Shown here: in pieces, positions 34,849 to 44,294 of the stretch
Layout of the letters: every line of letters starts with the position of its first letter
How positions within the stretch are numbered: the stretch's first letter is position 1
NCBI RefSeq assembly: GCF_029868385.1
Contig: NZ_JARWNX010000039.1
Location: forward strand, 117,537-181,536
DNA from: Nocardia cyriacigeorgica
GTDB lineage: Bacteria > Actinomycetota > Actinomycetes > Mycobacteriales > Mycobacteriaceae
Reading direction: 5' to 3'
Length of the DNA stretch: 64,000 nucleotides
Made by a program: the position numbers and the translations under genes
Notes under the pieces: model-generated
What the model was told of the DNA's origin: nothing
The model's database searches: none
The model's input: only the letters and a program-made list of their open reading frames with translations

Positions 34849-36951
34849 GTGGCACAGGACGTGCTCACCGACCTGAACAAGGTCCGCAACATCGGCATCA
34901 TGGCCCACATCGATGCGGGCAAGACGACGACAACCGAACGAATCCTGTTCTACACCGGTGTGAACTACAAGATCGGTGAGACCCACGACGGTGCCTCGAC
35001 CACCGACTGGATGGAACAGGAACAGGAACGCGGCATCACCATCACCTCGGCGGCGGTGACGTGCTTCTGGAACCAGAACCAGATCAACATCATCGACACC
35101 CCGGGCCACGTGGACTTCACCGTCGAGGTGGAACGTTCGCTGCGCGTGCTCGATGGCGCCGTCGCCGTCTTCGACGGCAAGGAAGGCGTCGAGCCGCAGT
35201 CCGAGCAGGTGTGGCGTCAGGCCGACAAGTACGACGTGCCGCGCATCTGCTTCGTCAACAAGATGGACAAGCTCGGTGCGGACTTCTACTTCACCGTGCA
35301 GACCATCAAGGACCGCCTCGGTGCCAAGCCGTTGGTCATCCAGCTGCCGATCGGCGCCGAGGACACCTTCGAGGGCATCGTCGACCTGGTCGAGATGAAC
35401 GCCAAGGTGTGGACCGGCGAGACCAAGCTCGGTGAGAAGTACGAGGTCCAGGAAATCCCCGCGGATCTGAAGGAGAAGGCCGAGCAGTACCGCCAGGAGC
35501 TGCTCGAGACCGTCGCCGAATCGGATGAGGCGCTGCTGGAGAAGTTCTTCGGCGGCGAGGAGCTCTCGATCGATGAGATCAAGGGCGCCATCCGCAAGAT
35601 GACCGTCAACTCCGAGCTCTACCCGGTGCTGTGCGGTTCGGCGTTCAAGAACAAGGGCGTGCAGCCCATGCTCGACGCCGTCGTCGACTACCTGCCTTCG
35701 CCGCTGGACGTCGAGTCGGTGCAGGGTCATGTGCCCGGCAAGGAAGAAGAGCTCATCACTCGTAAGCCGAGTGCCGATGAGCCCTTCGCCGCGCTGGCGT
35801 TCAAGATCGCGGTGCACCCCTTCTTCGGCAAGCTGACCTACATCCGGGTGTACTCGGGCAAGGTCGACTCCGGCGCCCAGGTCATCAACGCGACCAAGGG
35901 CAAGAAGGAGCGTCTGGGCAAGCTGTTCCAGATGCACTCCAACAAGGAGAACCCGGTTCCCGTGGTCTCCGCGGGCCACATCTACGCGGTGATCGGCCTC
36001 AAGGACACCACCACCGGCGACACCCTGTGCGATCCGAACAACCAGATCGTGCTCGAGTCCATGACCTTCCCGGACCCGGTCATCGAGGTCTCCATCGAGC
36101 CCAAGACCAAGTCCGACCAGGAGAAGCTCGGCACCGCGATCCAGAAGCTGTCCGAAGAGGACCCCACCTTCTCGGTGAAGCTGGATCAGGAGACCGGCCA
36201 GACCGTCATCGGCGGTATGGGCGAGCTGCACCTCGACATCCTGGTCGACCGGATGAAGCGCGAGTTCAAGGTCGAGGCGAACGTCGGTAAGCCGCAGGTG
36301 GCCTACCGCGAGACGATCACCAAGAAGGTCGAGAAGCTCGAGTTCACGCACAAGAAGCAGACCGGTGGTTCCGGTCAGTTCGCGAAGGTCATCATCGCGG
36401 TCGAGCCGTTCGTCGGCGAAGACGGCGCGACCTACGAGTTCGAGAACAAGGTCACCGGTGGCCGCGTGCCGCGCGAGTACATCCCATCGGTCGACGCCGG
36501 TGCGCAGGACGCCATGCAGTACGGTGTGCTCGCCGGTTACCCGCTGGTCAACCTGAAGGTGACCCTGCTCGACGGCGCGTACCATGACGTCGACTCTTCG
36601 GAGATGGCGTTCAAGATCGCGGGTTCGCAGGCCCTGAAGGAAGCGGCCCGTAAGGCCGGTCCGGTGATCCTCGAACCGCTCATGGCGGTCGAGGTCATCA
36701 CGCCCGAGGATTACATGGGCGATGTGATCGGCGATCTGAACTCCCGCCGTGGCCAGATCCAGGCCATGGAGGAACGCAGTGGTGCCCGTGTCGTCAAGGC
36801 GCTGGTTCCGCTCTCGGAGATGTTCGGTTATATCGGTGACCTGCGGTCGAAGACCCAGGGCCGGGCGAACTACTCCATGGTGTTCGATTCGTACGCGGAG
36901 GTTCCGGCCAACGTGTCGAAGGAGATCATCGCCAAGGCGACCGGAGAGTAA
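34849..36951 (+). CDS. fusA: Elongation factor G
   Basis: The translocation GTPase EF-G, 700 residues, as in mycobacteria. GTG start with GGGGAAG upstream. The GTPase motifs are intact: P-loop [15 protein letters not shown], switch [24 protein letters not shown] and [10 protein letters not shown]. Domains II-V are complete to the end. Spacer bases 34767-34772 read TTGACA, so an internal promoter for fusA is possible although no convincing -10 was seen. Confidence 0.99.
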   Translation: MAQDVLTDLNKVRNIGIMAHIDAGKTTTTERILFYTGVNYKIGETHDGASTTDWMEQEQERGITITSAAVTCFWNQNQINIIDTPGHVDFTVEVERSLRVLDGAVAVFDGKEGVEPQSEQVWRQADKYDVPRICFVNKMDKLGADFYFTVQTIKDRLGAKPLVIQLPIGAEDTFEGIVDLVEMNAKVWTGETKLGEKYEVQEIPADLKEKAEQYRQELLETVAESDEALLEKFFGGEELSIDEIKGAIRKMTVNSELYPVLCGSAFKNKGVQPMLDAVVDYLPSPLDVESVQGHVPGKEEELITRKPSADEPFAALAFKIAVHPFFGKLTYIRVYSGKVDSGAQVINATKGKKERLGKLFQMHSNKENPVPVVSAGHIYAVIGLKDTTTGDTLCDPNNQIVLESMTFPDPVIEVSIEPKTKSDQEKLGTAIQKLSEEDPTFSVKLDQETGQTVIGGMGELHLDILVDRMKREFKVEANVGKPQVAYRETITKKVEKLEFTHKKQTGGSGQFAKVIIAVEPFVGEDGATYEFENKVTGGRVPREYIPSVDAGAQDAMQYGVLAGYPLVNLKVTLLDGAYHDVDSSEMAFKIAGSQALKEAARKAGPVILEPLMAVEVITPEDYMGDVIGDLNSRRGQIQAMEERSGARVVKALVPLSEMFGYIGDLRSKTQGRANYSMVFDSYAEVPANVSKEIIAKATGE

Positions 36952-36958
36952 GTACCCC

Positions 36959-36987
36959 TCCGGGGCGGGTAGCTCACCCGCCCCGGA
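36959..36987 (+). terminator. GC-rich hairpin between fusA and tuf
   Basis: A 12-base-pair stem (36959-36970 with 36976-36987) closes the loop AGCTC eight bases after the fusA stop. A second, weaker hairpin (37016-37021 with 37028-37033) follows. No U-run is present. The pair could attenuate or process the message in front of tuf. Confidence 0.55.
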
Positions 36988-37086
36988 TCTCCCGGGAGTT
37001 TGTACAACCGAAAGTTCCCCATGTATGTGGGGAGAACCCCGCACTGCTGCAACTGCAAGCACCAACAAGTCCAGGAGGACCACACA

Positions 37087-38277
37087 GTGGCGAAGGCGAA
37101 GTTCGAGCGGACAAAGCCGCACGTCAACATCGGCACCATCGGTCACGTCGACCACGGCAAGACCACGCTGACCGCAGCGATCACCAAGGTGCTGGCGGAG
37201 AAGTACCCGGACCTGAACGAGAGCTTCGCTTTCGATCAGATCGACAAGGCGCCGGAGGAGAAGGCTCGTGGTATCACGATCAACATCTCCCACGTCGAGT
37301 ACCAGACCGAGAAGCGCCACTACGCGCACGTCGACGCCCCGGGTCACGCCGACTACATCAAGAACATGATCACCGGTGCGGCGCAGATGGACGGCGCCAT
37401 CCTCGTGGTCGCCGCCACCGACGGCCCGATGCCGCAGACCCGTGAGCACGTGCTGCTCGCCCGTCAGGTCGGCGTGCCCTACATCCTGGTCGCGCTGAAC
37501 AAGTCGGACATGGTCGACGACGAGGAGATCCTCGAGCTCGTCGAGATGGAGGTCCGCGAGCTGCTGGCCTCGCAGGAGTTCGACGAGGACGCCCCCGTCG
37601 TGCGCGTTTCGGGCCTGAAGGCGCTCGAGGGCGACGCGAAGTGGTCGGAGTCGATCCTCGAGCTGATGAACGCTGTCGACGAGTCCATCCCGGACCCGGT
37701 CCGTGAGACCGACAAGCCGTTCCTGATGCCGATCGAGGACGTCTTCACCATCACCGGTCGTGGCACCGTGGTCACCGGTCGCGTCGAGCGTGGCGTGATC
37801 AACGTGAACGAGGAAGTCGAGATCGTCGGCATCCGCGAGAAGACCACCAAGACCACCGTCACCGGTGTCGAGATGTTCCGCAAGCTGCTGGACCAGGGCC
37901 AGGCGGGCGACAACGTCGGTCTGCTGGTTCGTGGTCTGAAGCGTGAGGACGTGGAGCGCGGCCAGGTCGTCGTGAAGCCGGGCACCACCACCCCGCACAC
38001 CGAGTTCGAGGGTCAGGCCTACATCCTGTCGAAGGACGAGGGTGGCCGCCACACCCCGTTCTTCAACAACTACCGTCCGCAGTTCTACTTCCGTACGACT
38101 GACGTGACGGGCGTTGTGACCCTGCCCGAGGGCACCGAGATGGTCATGCCCGGTGACAACACCGAGATGTCGGTCAAGCTGATCCAGCCGGTCGCCATGG
38201 ACGAGGGCCTGCGCTTCGCGATCCGCGAAGGTGGCCGCACCGTCGGTGCCGGTCGCGTCACCAAGATCGTCAACTGA
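37087..38277 (+). CDS. tuf: Elongation factor Tu
   Basis: EF-Tu, the GTPase that delivers aminoacyl-tRNA, 396 residues, the mycobacterial length. GTG at 37087 with AGGAGG upstream gives [20 protein letters not shown]; the in-frame ATG at 37000 lies in the leader. G-motifs are intact ([33 protein letters not shown]). It closes the str operon and is followed by a textbook terminator. Confidence 0.99.
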   Translation: MAKAKFERTKPHVNIGTIGHVDHGKTTLTAAITKVLAEKYPDLNESFAFDQIDKAPEEKARGITINISHVEYQTEKRHYAHVDAPGHADYIKNMITGAAQMDGAILVVAATDGPMPQTREHVLLARQVGVPYILVALNKSDMVDDEEILELVEMEVRELLASQEFDEDAPVVRVSGLKALEGDAKWSESILELMNAVDESIPDPVRETDKPFLMPIEDVFTITGRGTVVTGRVERGVINVNEEVEIVGIREKTTKTTVTGVEMFRKLLDQGQAGDNVGLLVRGLKREDVERGQVVVKPGTTTPHTEFEGQAYILSKDEGGRHTPFFNNYRPQFYFRTTDVTGVVTLPEGTEMVMPGDNTEMSVKLIQPVAMDEGLRFAIREGGRTVGAGRVTKIVN

Positions 38278-38299
38278 TCTTCTGACGTAGCAGCCGAAT

Positions 38300-38331
38300 C
38301 GGCGCCGCTCCGAAAGGAGCGGCGCCGTTTT
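38300..38331 (+). terminator. Intrinsic terminator of tuf
   Basis: A perfect 12-base-pair GC-rich stem (38300-38311 with 38316-38327) with a GAAA tetraloop is followed by TTTT. It lies 22 bases after the tuf stop. Confidence 0.93.
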
Positions 38332-38352
38332 GTATTTCGAATGGCGATCCGA

Positions 38353-38787
38353 CTACTCGTCAGGTGCGTTGGTGTCGAAAGTCGCGATGCCCAACGACTT
38401 CCAAGCGCCCAACAGTCGCTGGTCACCGGAAGCGGCAACCAGGTCGGGGGCGTCGAGCTGAGCAGCGGCCGCACAGTGGACCGCGTCGTGTCCACGGAGG
38501 GCGAGGGTCTCGGCGAGTTCGGCGGCACTGAGCACCAAGGGCTCATCGACCTCGGCGATCTCGATCTGACTCCACAGGCTGTCGAGCAGGTTTCGGCTCG
38601 CTGCGTGCTGCGCCTTACGGATACGTCCCATCCGTTCGGCCTGGGCCAGTGCTGCGGCAGATTCGACATAGAGCAGTCGGCTCGAGACCACGGCGTCGGC
38701 GACGTCCCAGAACCTACGGCATGCTCGACTGCTCGGCTCGCCGATCAGCAGCGGTATGAAGGCCGACGTGTCGAGGTAGCCGATCAC
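38353..38787 (-). CDS. VapC family PIN-domain ribonuclease toxin
   Basis: A 144-residue PIN-domain RNase toxin. The four acidic active-site positions are visible: Asp in MIGYLDTSAFIPLL, Glu in LYVESAAALAQAERM, Asp in LRGHDAVHCAAAAQL and Asp in VAASGDQRLLGAWK. It starts on a four-base overlap (ATGA) with the upstream antitoxin gene, so toxin synthesis is coupled to antitoxin. VapC toxins cleave tRNA or rRNA; this one's target is not predictable. Confidence 0.93.
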   Translation of the reverse strand: MIGYLDTSAFIPLLIGEPSSRACRRFWDVADAVVSSRLLYVESAAALAQAERMGRIRKAQHAASRNLLDSLWSQIEIAEVDEPLVLSAAELAETLALRGHDAVHCAAAAQLDAPDLVAASGDQRLLGAWKSLGIATFDTNAPDE

Positions 38788-39038
38788 CGGCGCTGTTCAT
38801 CGACAAGGTCGCTGACAATGCCGAGGCCCTGGATCGGTTCCGGTGCGGATTCTTTCGGCGTTCGCGCAGGCGTGATGCGACCTGCTTCCCGTAGTCGTTC
38901 CAGCGGGGTCAGGTGGTCGACGGGAACGATCCGGGCGATGGGTCGGCCATGGTCGGTCACCGTGACGGTCCGACCGGCGCGTACCGCGGACAGGTGACGG
39001 CTCAGATGGTCTCGCAGGTCCCGTACTCCGACGTCCAC
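38784..39038 (-). CDS. VapB/Phd-type antitoxin
   Basis: An 84-residue antitoxin with a Phd/YefM-like N-terminal DNA-binding fold (VGVRDLRDHLSRHLSAVRAG, then VTVTDHGRPIARIVPVD) and a short C-terminal tail (APEPIQGLGIVSDLVDEQRR) that should wrap the toxin. GTG start with GGGAGGA upstream. It is the first gene of the vapBC operon; a clear inverted repeat just ahead of it (39052-39085) is the likely site of autorepression. Confidence 0.9.
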   Translation of the reverse strand: MDVGVRDLRDHLSRHLSAVRAGRTVTVTDHGRPIARIVPVDHLTPLERLREAGRITPARTPKESAPEPIQGLGIVSDLVDEQRR

Positions 39039-39051
39039 GACATCCTCCCAA

Positions 39052-39085
39052 AGTGGCTATATATCCCTACCCGAATATAGCCACT
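39052..39085. promoter_or_regulatory. Operator/promoter inverted repeat of the vapBC operon
   Basis: Two perfect 11-base arms, AGTGGCTATAT (39052-39062) and ATATAGCCACT (39075-39085), are separated by 12 bases. The arms include TATA-like hexamers that could serve as the -10 element, so binding by the antitoxin would block the promoter. It lies 14 bases upstream of the antitoxin start. The repeat is exact; the role follows from the known autoregulation of VapBC. Confidence 0.7.
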
Positions 39086-39140
39086 GTGGCGATATCCGTC
39101 TACCGGCGTATGACGGATCGCCTATGGTCTGGCGGACTAC

Positions 39141-39180
39141 GCGAAACGGCGCCGCCCTGATCAGGGCGGCGCCGTTTCGC
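39141..39180. terminator. Perfect 40-base palindrome, candidate bidirectional terminator
   Basis: Twenty bases (39141-39160) are followed directly by their exact reverse complement (39161-39180), so a stem of about 17-18 pairs with a small TGATCA-centred loop can form in either strand. It sits upstream of the vapBC promoter and after the end of the leftward-read Pro/Ala-rich gene at 39224, for which it is the natural terminator. Confidence 0.7.
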
Positions 39181-39223
39181 TTATCGAGATCCGTTACGGC
39201 CGGCCGGTGCGACCATGGACTGC

Positions 39224-39970
39224 TCAGTCCGATTCGCCGGCGGCCTGTAACAGCGCCTGGGCGAACTGCACCATCTGAGTGGAGCCGCCGTACCAGGCGG
39301 AGACGACCTCGACGGCCGCTGCGCGGGTGCGGCGGGCGGTGCGGATGACCTCCTCGTTGGAGAGGTTGCCCGCTTCGGCCTTATCGGCGAGAGCGTTGAG
39401 TTCGTCGCTGGCCAGCAGTAGTCGCATGATGCGGTGTAGGTCGACGCCGCCGTCGGCGGTCGGCAGCGGTAGGGGCGGTTCGGCGGGTGCTTCGACGGGT
39501 GGCTCCGCGGCGGCGCGGGCCGCGCGGCGCGACGGGATCGCGGGGCGTGGTGTGGGCGCCGGGTTCGGCGCGGGGGTTTCGGGTGCCGGGTTCGGAGCGT
39601 GAGCTGGGGTCTCGGCGGGCGCAGCGGCGGCGGGGGCCGCGATCGACGAGGTAGCGGGCGCGTCGACGGTGTTGTCCACTCCGGTCAGCCCGATGCCCTG
39701 CGCCGCTTCGGGTTCCGCCGGTGCGGGGGCCGCTCGCCGCGGCTCCGGCATCGGCGGCAACGGCGCGGGGGACCAATCGAAGGCGGAGGGCTGGGTGGCA
39801 GTTCTGGTGGGCAGGGACCCGTTGGCGATCGCCCCGTTGCTGCTGGTGTCCGCACCGGTCAGTCCGGCCGCCATGGCTGCGGCCGGTTCGACGGGCTCCC
39901 GTTCGGTGCGGTGAAAACCCTCCTGGCGGGCACGAAGTCCATCTCCGAGACCGTTGTAATCGGCATCCAT
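39224..39970 (-). CDS. Pro/Ala-rich hypothetical protein with conserved C-terminal helical region
   Basis: A 248-residue protein of unknown function. The N-terminal and central 170 residues are dominated by Pro, Ala, Glu and Thr with repeated LTGAD/LTGVDNT-like motifs (residues about 33 and 95), suggesting a disordered linker. The last 80 residues are a compact helical segment (VDLHRIMRLLLASDELNALA, DKAEAGNLSNEEVIRTARRT, WYGGSTQMVQFAQALLQAAG). ATG at 39970 (MDADYNGLGDGLRARQEG) is a tentative start; the frame is open further upstream. No signal peptide or membrane segment. It is divergent from the hydrolase gene. Confidence 0.6.
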   Translation of the reverse strand: MDADYNGLGDGLRARQEGFHRTEREPVEPAAAMAAGLTGADTSSNGAIANGSLPTRTATQPSAFDWSPAPLPPMPEPRRAAPAPAEPEAAQGIGLTGVDNTVDAPATSSIAAPAAAAPAETPAHAPNPAPETPAPNPAPTPRPAIPSRRAARAAAEPPVEAPAEPPLPLPTADGGVDLHRIMRLLLASDELNALADKAEAGNLSNEEVIRTARRTRAAAVEVVSAWYGGSTQMVQFAQALLQAAGESD

Positions 39971-40115
39971 GAGGTCATTCTTACCCGAGGGGACCGTCAT
40001 TCGGCGCGTCGGCGGCCGCATCCGGCGCCCATCCGTGGCGACTTTCACCGCCCGTTTTGTCGGTATCGTCCGATAGTGTGCATCCACGTCACCGACCTGG
40101 GCGAGGAGCGCGGAT

Positions 40116-40925
40116 ATGTCTGCGGATGCGGATCTGAACATTGCCGAAGGCACCATGAAGGGGGATCTGCCCTACCTGGCGCTCGGCGCCGGACGCCCAT
40201 TGGTGTTCCTGCGCTGGTTCACCTCCGATCACACCAATCCCACCGGCTGGCTGCGGAACTCGGAGATCAAGACCCTGGCCCCGCTGGCGCGCCACTATCG
40301 GGTGTACGCGGTGAACCGGGAGCCGGGCATGGCCGAGGGCACCACCATGGCCGATATCGCCGCAACGCATGCCGCCGCGCTGCACGCCGAATTCGGTGAA
40401 CCGGTCGATATTCTCGGCATGTCATCGGGCGGTTCGGTCGCGCTCCAGCTGGCTGTCGATCACCCCGAAGTCGTCCGCAGAATGGTCATCGCATCCTCCG
40501 GCTATCGCCTCGATCCGGCTGCGAAACAAGGCCAATTGCGCTATGCCCAGGCGCTCGCCGCCGGCAAACGCGCACTGCACCACCTGGCACCCATCTCGGT
40601 CGGCAATCCCGTCGCCGCGCGTGTGGCCGCGGGCGCGATGTGGCTGTTCGATCCGCTGGACCGCCCGAAGAACCCCGCCGATCCCATCGCCTTCGTGCAC
40701 GCCGAAGACGCCTTCGATCTCGACGACCGCCTCGGCGAGATCACCGTGCCGACCCTGGTCATCGGCGGCGACAAGGACGCCGCCTATTCCGTCGCGAACT
40801 TCCGGCGCACCGCCGACGGAATCCCGGACGCCCGCCTGATCATCTATCCCGGTGCAGGACATATGGGCGCGATCAAGCACGAGCGCTTCGTGCCGGATGT
40901 CGTCGGGTTCCTCGACGCGCCTTGA
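40116..40925 (+). CDS. Alpha/beta hydrolase
   Basis: A 269-residue alpha/beta-hydrolase-fold enzyme. The nucleophile elbow is ILGMSSGGSVALQLA, the acid is in VIGGDKDAAYS and the catalytic His in GAGHMGAIKHERFV, giving a Ser-Asp-His triad. GAGGAG precedes the start. Substrate is not evident: esterase, lactonase and C-C hydrolase members all look alike at this level. Confidence 0.92.
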   Translation: MSADADLNIAEGTMKGDLPYLALGAGRPLVFLRWFTSDHTNPTGWLRNSEIKTLAPLARHYRVYAVNREPGMAEGTTMADIAATHAAALHAEFGEPVDILGMSSGGSVALQLAVDHPEVVRRMVIASSGYRLDPAAKQGQLRYAQALAAGKRALHHLAPISVGNPVAARVAAGAMWLFDPLDRPKNPADPIAFVHAEDAFDLDDRLGEITVPTLVIGGDKDAAYSVANFRRTADGIPDARLIIYPGAGHMGAIKHERFVPDVVGFLDAP

Positions 40926-40950
40926 CGGCGAGGCGGATTCGGTCGAAGGT

Positions 40951-41694
40951 TCAGCGCATCGCGCGGTAGTGGACTCGGCTGTCGGGGTCCAGATGCTCGG
41001 TGGCGTAACTCAGTGCGGTCCGGCCCATCTCGGCCGCGTGGCGGTCGAGGAAGTCGGTCAGTAGTTGTCGGTCGATGCGTTTGCCGACCTCGCGCAGCAT
41101 CCAGCCCAGCGCCTTCTGGATGAGGTCGTGGCGGTCGCCGAGCAGGCGTTCGGAGAGCGCGACCGTGGTCGAGGCGTCACCGGCCTTGATGAAGGCGAAA
41201 GTGGACAGCAGCGCGACTCGCCGCTCCCACAGCGAATTCGAATCGGCGAGCTCGACGAGTAGGTCCCGCGGCTTGTCGAGCAGCCAGGGACCGACGATCC
41301 GTTCGGCGGAGACGTCGACGAGGTCCCAATTGTTCACCCGGCCGCGGCGCACCGCATCCAGATAGAACCGCACCATCTCGGCGCGGGCGGCGTCGTCGAA
41401 AGTGCGTGGCTTCGAGGCCTTCTCGAACCGGGCATTGAGGATGATCAGCGCCGCGAAGCGTTCCTCGTGCACAGGGCTGTCCAGCAACGCATCGATCTCG
41501 GTGAGCGGCAGTGTCGCATGGCGTTTGGCGACCGAACGGATGGCGGGCACCCGCACACCGGCGAAGACGTCGCCTTCGCCGTATTCGCCGGGGCCGGTCT
41601 TGAAGAACCGTTGCAGTTGCTTCGCGTCGGCGGGGTCGGCGAGTTCGGCCAGGGCGGCGCGCACCTGGTCGGCGGTTGCGGCATCATCGGTCAT
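40951..41694 (-). CDS. DNA alkylation repair protein (AlkD-like)
   Basis: A 247-residue HEAT-like-repeat DNA glycosylase of the AlkC/AlkD group, which removes positively charged alkylated bases such as 3-methyladenine and 7-methylguanine. The conserved NNWDLVDVSAERIVGPWL holds the catalytic-type Asp, and NSLWERRVALLSTFAFIKAG holds the Arg of the binding groove. It is convergent with the hydrolase gene and lies downstream of the racemase gene on the same strand. No Ada or AlkA gene is nearby. Confidence 0.9.
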   Translation of the reverse strand: MTDDAATADQVRAALAELADPADAKQLQRFFKTGPGEYGEGDVFAGVRVPAIRSVAKRHATLPLTEIDALLDSPVHEERFAALIILNARFEKASKPRTFDDAARAEMVRFYLDAVRRGRVNNWDLVDVSAERIVGPWLLDKPRDLLVELADSNSLWERRVALLSTFAFIKAGDASTTVALSERLLGDRHDLIQKALGWMLREVGKRIDRQLLTDFLDRHAAEMGRTALSYATEHLDPDSRVHYRAMR

Positions 41695-41727
41695 CGAACC
41701 AGCCTTCCGATCGCGGTGGCCGAACGG

Positions 41728-42489
41728 TCAGTCTGTCGCGCCGAGCGCCCGTCCGGGTTCGAAAGCGGCGGCGGCCGCGGGCAGTTCACCCGGACGACCG
41801 CTGTTGAACACCTGCACCGTACCGTTGCCGGTGCTCGGTCGACCGAGCCCGTCCATGCGCCGGATCGTCTGTGCGGCAACGGCTTGGGCGCTGTCGAACA
41901 GGCGCACACCGTCCGGTAGCGCGGCCACGATACTGTCCACCACCAGCGGATAGTGAGTGCAGCCCAGTACGACGCCTTCGACGTCATCGGGAGTCTGCTC
42001 GGCCGCCGCCGCGATCGCCGCCCGCGCGGCCACCAGATCACCCGCATCGATGGCGTCGGCCAGACCGTGGCAGGCCACGCCGGTGACCGTGGCCTCGCCA
42101 CCGAACCGGGCGATCAGATCGGCCTGGTAGCGGCTCGCGGTGGTCGCCGCGGTGGCCCATACCGCCACCGACCGGCAGGCCGCTGCGGCCGGTTTGATCG
42201 CGGGCACGGTGCCGATCACCGGAATATCGGGGCCCACGTCGGCGCGGACGTGGTCGAGCGCGGTGACGCTCGCGGTATTGCACGGCAGCACGATCACCTC
42301 GGCGCCCATGGTCAGCGAGGCACGGGCGGTGTCGACCACTCGTTCGACGACCCACTCTTCCGGTTTCGGGCCCCACGGGGCGCCGTCTGGATCCAGTTGC
42401 AGCACCAAATCCACATCCGGGCGCAGCTTGCGCAGCCAAGCGGCGGTCGGCAGGGAGCCGAGACCGGAATCGATGAGCGCGACGATCAC
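41728..42489 (-). CDS. Aspartate/glutamate racemase family protein (MurI-like paralogue)
   Basis: A 253-residue cofactor-independent racemase fold. The two catalytic cysteines lie in VIVLPCNTASVTALDH and GVVLGCTHYPLVVDS, and the N-terminal substrate Asp in VALIDSGLGSLPTAAW, so the enzyme looks competent. It differs from the cell-wall MurI of this order (the usual FDSGVGGL-type start and PYG motif are replaced by IDSGLGSL and APWGPK), so it may be a paralogue of different specificity. GTG at 42489 is the likely start. It follows the ferredoxin reductase gene by 13 bases. Confidence 0.82.
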   Translation of the reverse strand: MIVALIDSGLGSLPTAAWLRKLRPDVDLVLQLDPDGAPWGPKPEEWVVERVVDTARASLTMGAEVIVLPCNTASVTALDHVRADVGPDIPVIGTVPAIKPAAAACRSVAVWATAATTASRYQADLIARFGGEATVTGVACHGLADAIDAGDLVAARAAIAAAAEQTPDDVEGVVLGCTHYPLVVDSIVAALPDGVRLFDSAQAVAAQTIRRMDGLGRPSTGNGTVQVFNSGRPGELPAAAAAFEPGRALGATD

Positions 42490-42502
42490 ACCACCAAAGG
42501 TA

Positions 42503-43702
42503 TTAGCTCGCGCCGAGTAGCTCCGCCACCGGGGCACCCGCCGCGATCTTCGCCCTGGTCTTCATCACCTGCGCGGTCATCCCGGCGCCGACCACACCGG
42601 TGAGTATGCCGTCCTGGATGTAGTAGACGAGAAACTTGCGGCCGTCGTCGGAGACGATGCGCACCTCGTCGGTCGCGCCGGGGGTGCCGAGGGCCTGGAT
42701 CTTCACGTCGTACTGGTCGCTCCAGAAGTAGGGCACCCGCGCCGCGGTCGGTGGTTCGGCGCCGAGCAGTGCGCAGGCCAGCAGTTTCGCCTGCTCACCG
42801 GCATTGGTCCAGTGTTCGACCCGCTTGCGCGCGCCGGTGTCGTGCAGCCATGCCGCGACATCGCCGACAGCCCACACTCCGGCGGCGGACGTGCGGCCGA
42901 CCTCGTCGGCGAGCACACCGCCACCCGCGGACGCTTCGGCCAGTGCGATACCGGACTCGGCCAACCATTCGATGACCGGCGATGAGCCGACACCGATGAC
43001 CACCAGATCGGCCACAACCTCCGACCCGTCGGTCAGCAGCGCCCCACGCACCCGGCCCTCGTCATCGGCGAGCAGCGAATCGACCCCGGTCCCGCAGCGC
43101 AGATCCACGCCTTCGTCGCGGTGCATCCGCGCGACCAATGCGCCCACCCGCTCGCCCAGCACCGAGGCCAGCGGCGTCGGCTGCGGTTCCACCAGCACCA
43201 CCTCGACGCCGGAGGCGCGGAAGCTGGCGGCAAGCTCGCAGCCGATGAATCCGGCGCCGATGACGAGCGCGACCCTGGCCGCGACCAGTTCCGCGCGCAG
43301 GGCCGCGGCGTCGGTGTGGTTGCGCAGCACGTGCACACCGCCGAGGTCGGGTAGGCCGGGCAGCCTGCGCGGGCGCAACCCGGTGGCGATGATCAGCTCG
43401 CGGTAGTCGAGCGCGGTTCCGTCGGCCAGTCGTAGGCGGCGGGTCTCGGTGTCGACGCCCACCGCCTCCTGGTTCAGCCGCAGATCGATCTTCTTCTCGG
43501 TGAAGAATTCCGCGGGCCGCAGGGTGGTGTCGTCGGTTTCGCCGCGGACGAACTGTTTGGACAGCGGCGGACGGTCGTAGGGCGGACGGGATTCGTCGCC
43601 GAGCAGGATCAGCTCGTCCTCGTATCCCGCGCGGCGCAACTCCTCGGCGGTGCGCAAACCGGCCAGCCCGGCGCCCACGATCACGATCGGCGCAGCAGTC
43701 AT
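42503..43702 (-). CDS. FAD-dependent pyridine nucleotide-disulphide oxidoreductase (ferredoxin reductase type)
   Basis: A 399-residue flavoprotein resembling rubredoxin/ferredoxin reductases such as those feeding cytochromes P450 or Rieske oxygenases. ATG at 43702 with GGAAGGGA upstream gives MTAAPIVIVGAGLAGLRTAE. It has the first FAD motif there, the NAD motif VALVIGAGFIGCELAASF at about residue 145, and the second FAD motif GVWAVGDVAAW at about 270. A reductase C-terminal domain follows. It probably shares a transcript with the downstream racemase gene. Confidence 0.92.
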   Translation of the reverse strand: MTAAPIVIVGAGLAGLRTAEELRRAGYEDELILLGDESRPPYDRPPLSKQFVRGETDDTTLRPAEFFTEKKIDLRLNQEAVGVDTETRRLRLADGTALDYRELIIATGLRPRRLPGLPDLGGVHVLRNHTDAAALRAELVAARVALVIGAGFIGCELAASFRASGVEVVLVEPQPTPLASVLGERVGALVARMHRDEGVDLRCGTGVDSLLADDEGRVRGALLTDGSEVVADLVVIGVGSSPVIEWLAESGIALAEASAGGGVLADEVGRTSAAGVWAVGDVAAWLHDTGARKRVEHWTNAGEQAKLLACALLGAEPPTAARVPYFWSDQYDVKIQALGTPGATDEVRIVSDDGRKFLVYYIQDGILTGVVGAGMTAQVMKTRAKIAAGAPVAELLGAS

Positions 43703-43850
43703 GCGGGCATCCCTTCCTTCGGGCCGTCGTCTCGGCCACCACTGACTGTGAAGACAGTTCACCCTAACGTCCGCTTGGTCGGTGCTGTAGTGAGGACCGT
43801 CACCTTTACCGTGCCATCGATTGCCGCGCAATCGTGGCCGTTCCTATATC

Positions 43851-43862
43851 GACCGGCCGGTC
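43851..43862. promoter_or_regulatory. GACCGGCCGGTC palindrome, candidate TetR operator
   Basis: A perfect 12-base palindrome 70 bases upstream of the SPW gene, within ATATC-rich flanks. TetR-type operators often have this form, and the second gene of the unit encodes a TetR regulator. Site and symmetry are read directly; the link to the regulator is inference. Confidence 0.45.
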
Positions 43863-43932
43863 AATCAGGTCTATACCGAGGTCAGGACAGATTTTCGGGC
43901 CTGTCCACCCCGCCGAATGCAAGGAGGCATAC

Positions 43933-44289
43933 ATGTTCACCGAAAGCCGTGCGCAAGATTTCCTGGCCGTGGTGCTGGGCGTCTTCGCCGCACTCTCACC
44001 GCTCTGGGTGGAGACGAATGATCGGGCCATGTGGTCGTTGATCGTGCTCGGTGTGCTCATCGCACTGACCGGTCTGGCGCAGATGTACCGTTCCGAGATG
44101 GCCTCCGCCGACTATGCGATGGGCCTGCTCGGCGTGCTGATGTTCTTGTCCCCGTGGGTCATGGACTTCAGCGGCTTCAGTGGCGCATCCTGGACCGCAT
44201 GGGTGGTCGGGATAGTGACCGTGGTCGTCGCGGTGGCAGCGCTGCCCGCGGTATCGGGGCGGCTGCACGATATGGTTCCGCATCACTGA
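43933..44289 (+). CDS. SPW-repeat membrane protein
   Basis: A 118-residue membrane protein with four predicted helices and two SPW-type repeats (AVVLGVFAALSPLWVETNDR and GLLGVLMFLSPWVMDFSGFS). AAGGAGG lies seven bases before the ATG at 43933; longer in-frame starts are not supported. SPW proteins are small integral membrane proteins of unknown role. The gene is followed after five bases by a TetR regulator. Confidence 0.88.
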   Translation: MFTESRAQDFLAVVLGVFAALSPLWVETNDRAMWSLIVLGVLIALTGLAQMYRSEMASADYAMGLLGVLMFLSPWVMDFSGFSGASWTAWVVGIVTVVVAVAALPAVSGRLHDMVPHH

Positions 44290-44294
44290 CGACC

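Noticed and set aside
34810..38052. Minus-strand frame of about 1080 codons opposite fusA and tuf
   Set aside because: It spans two certain genes and their spacer; it is a codon-bias shadow.
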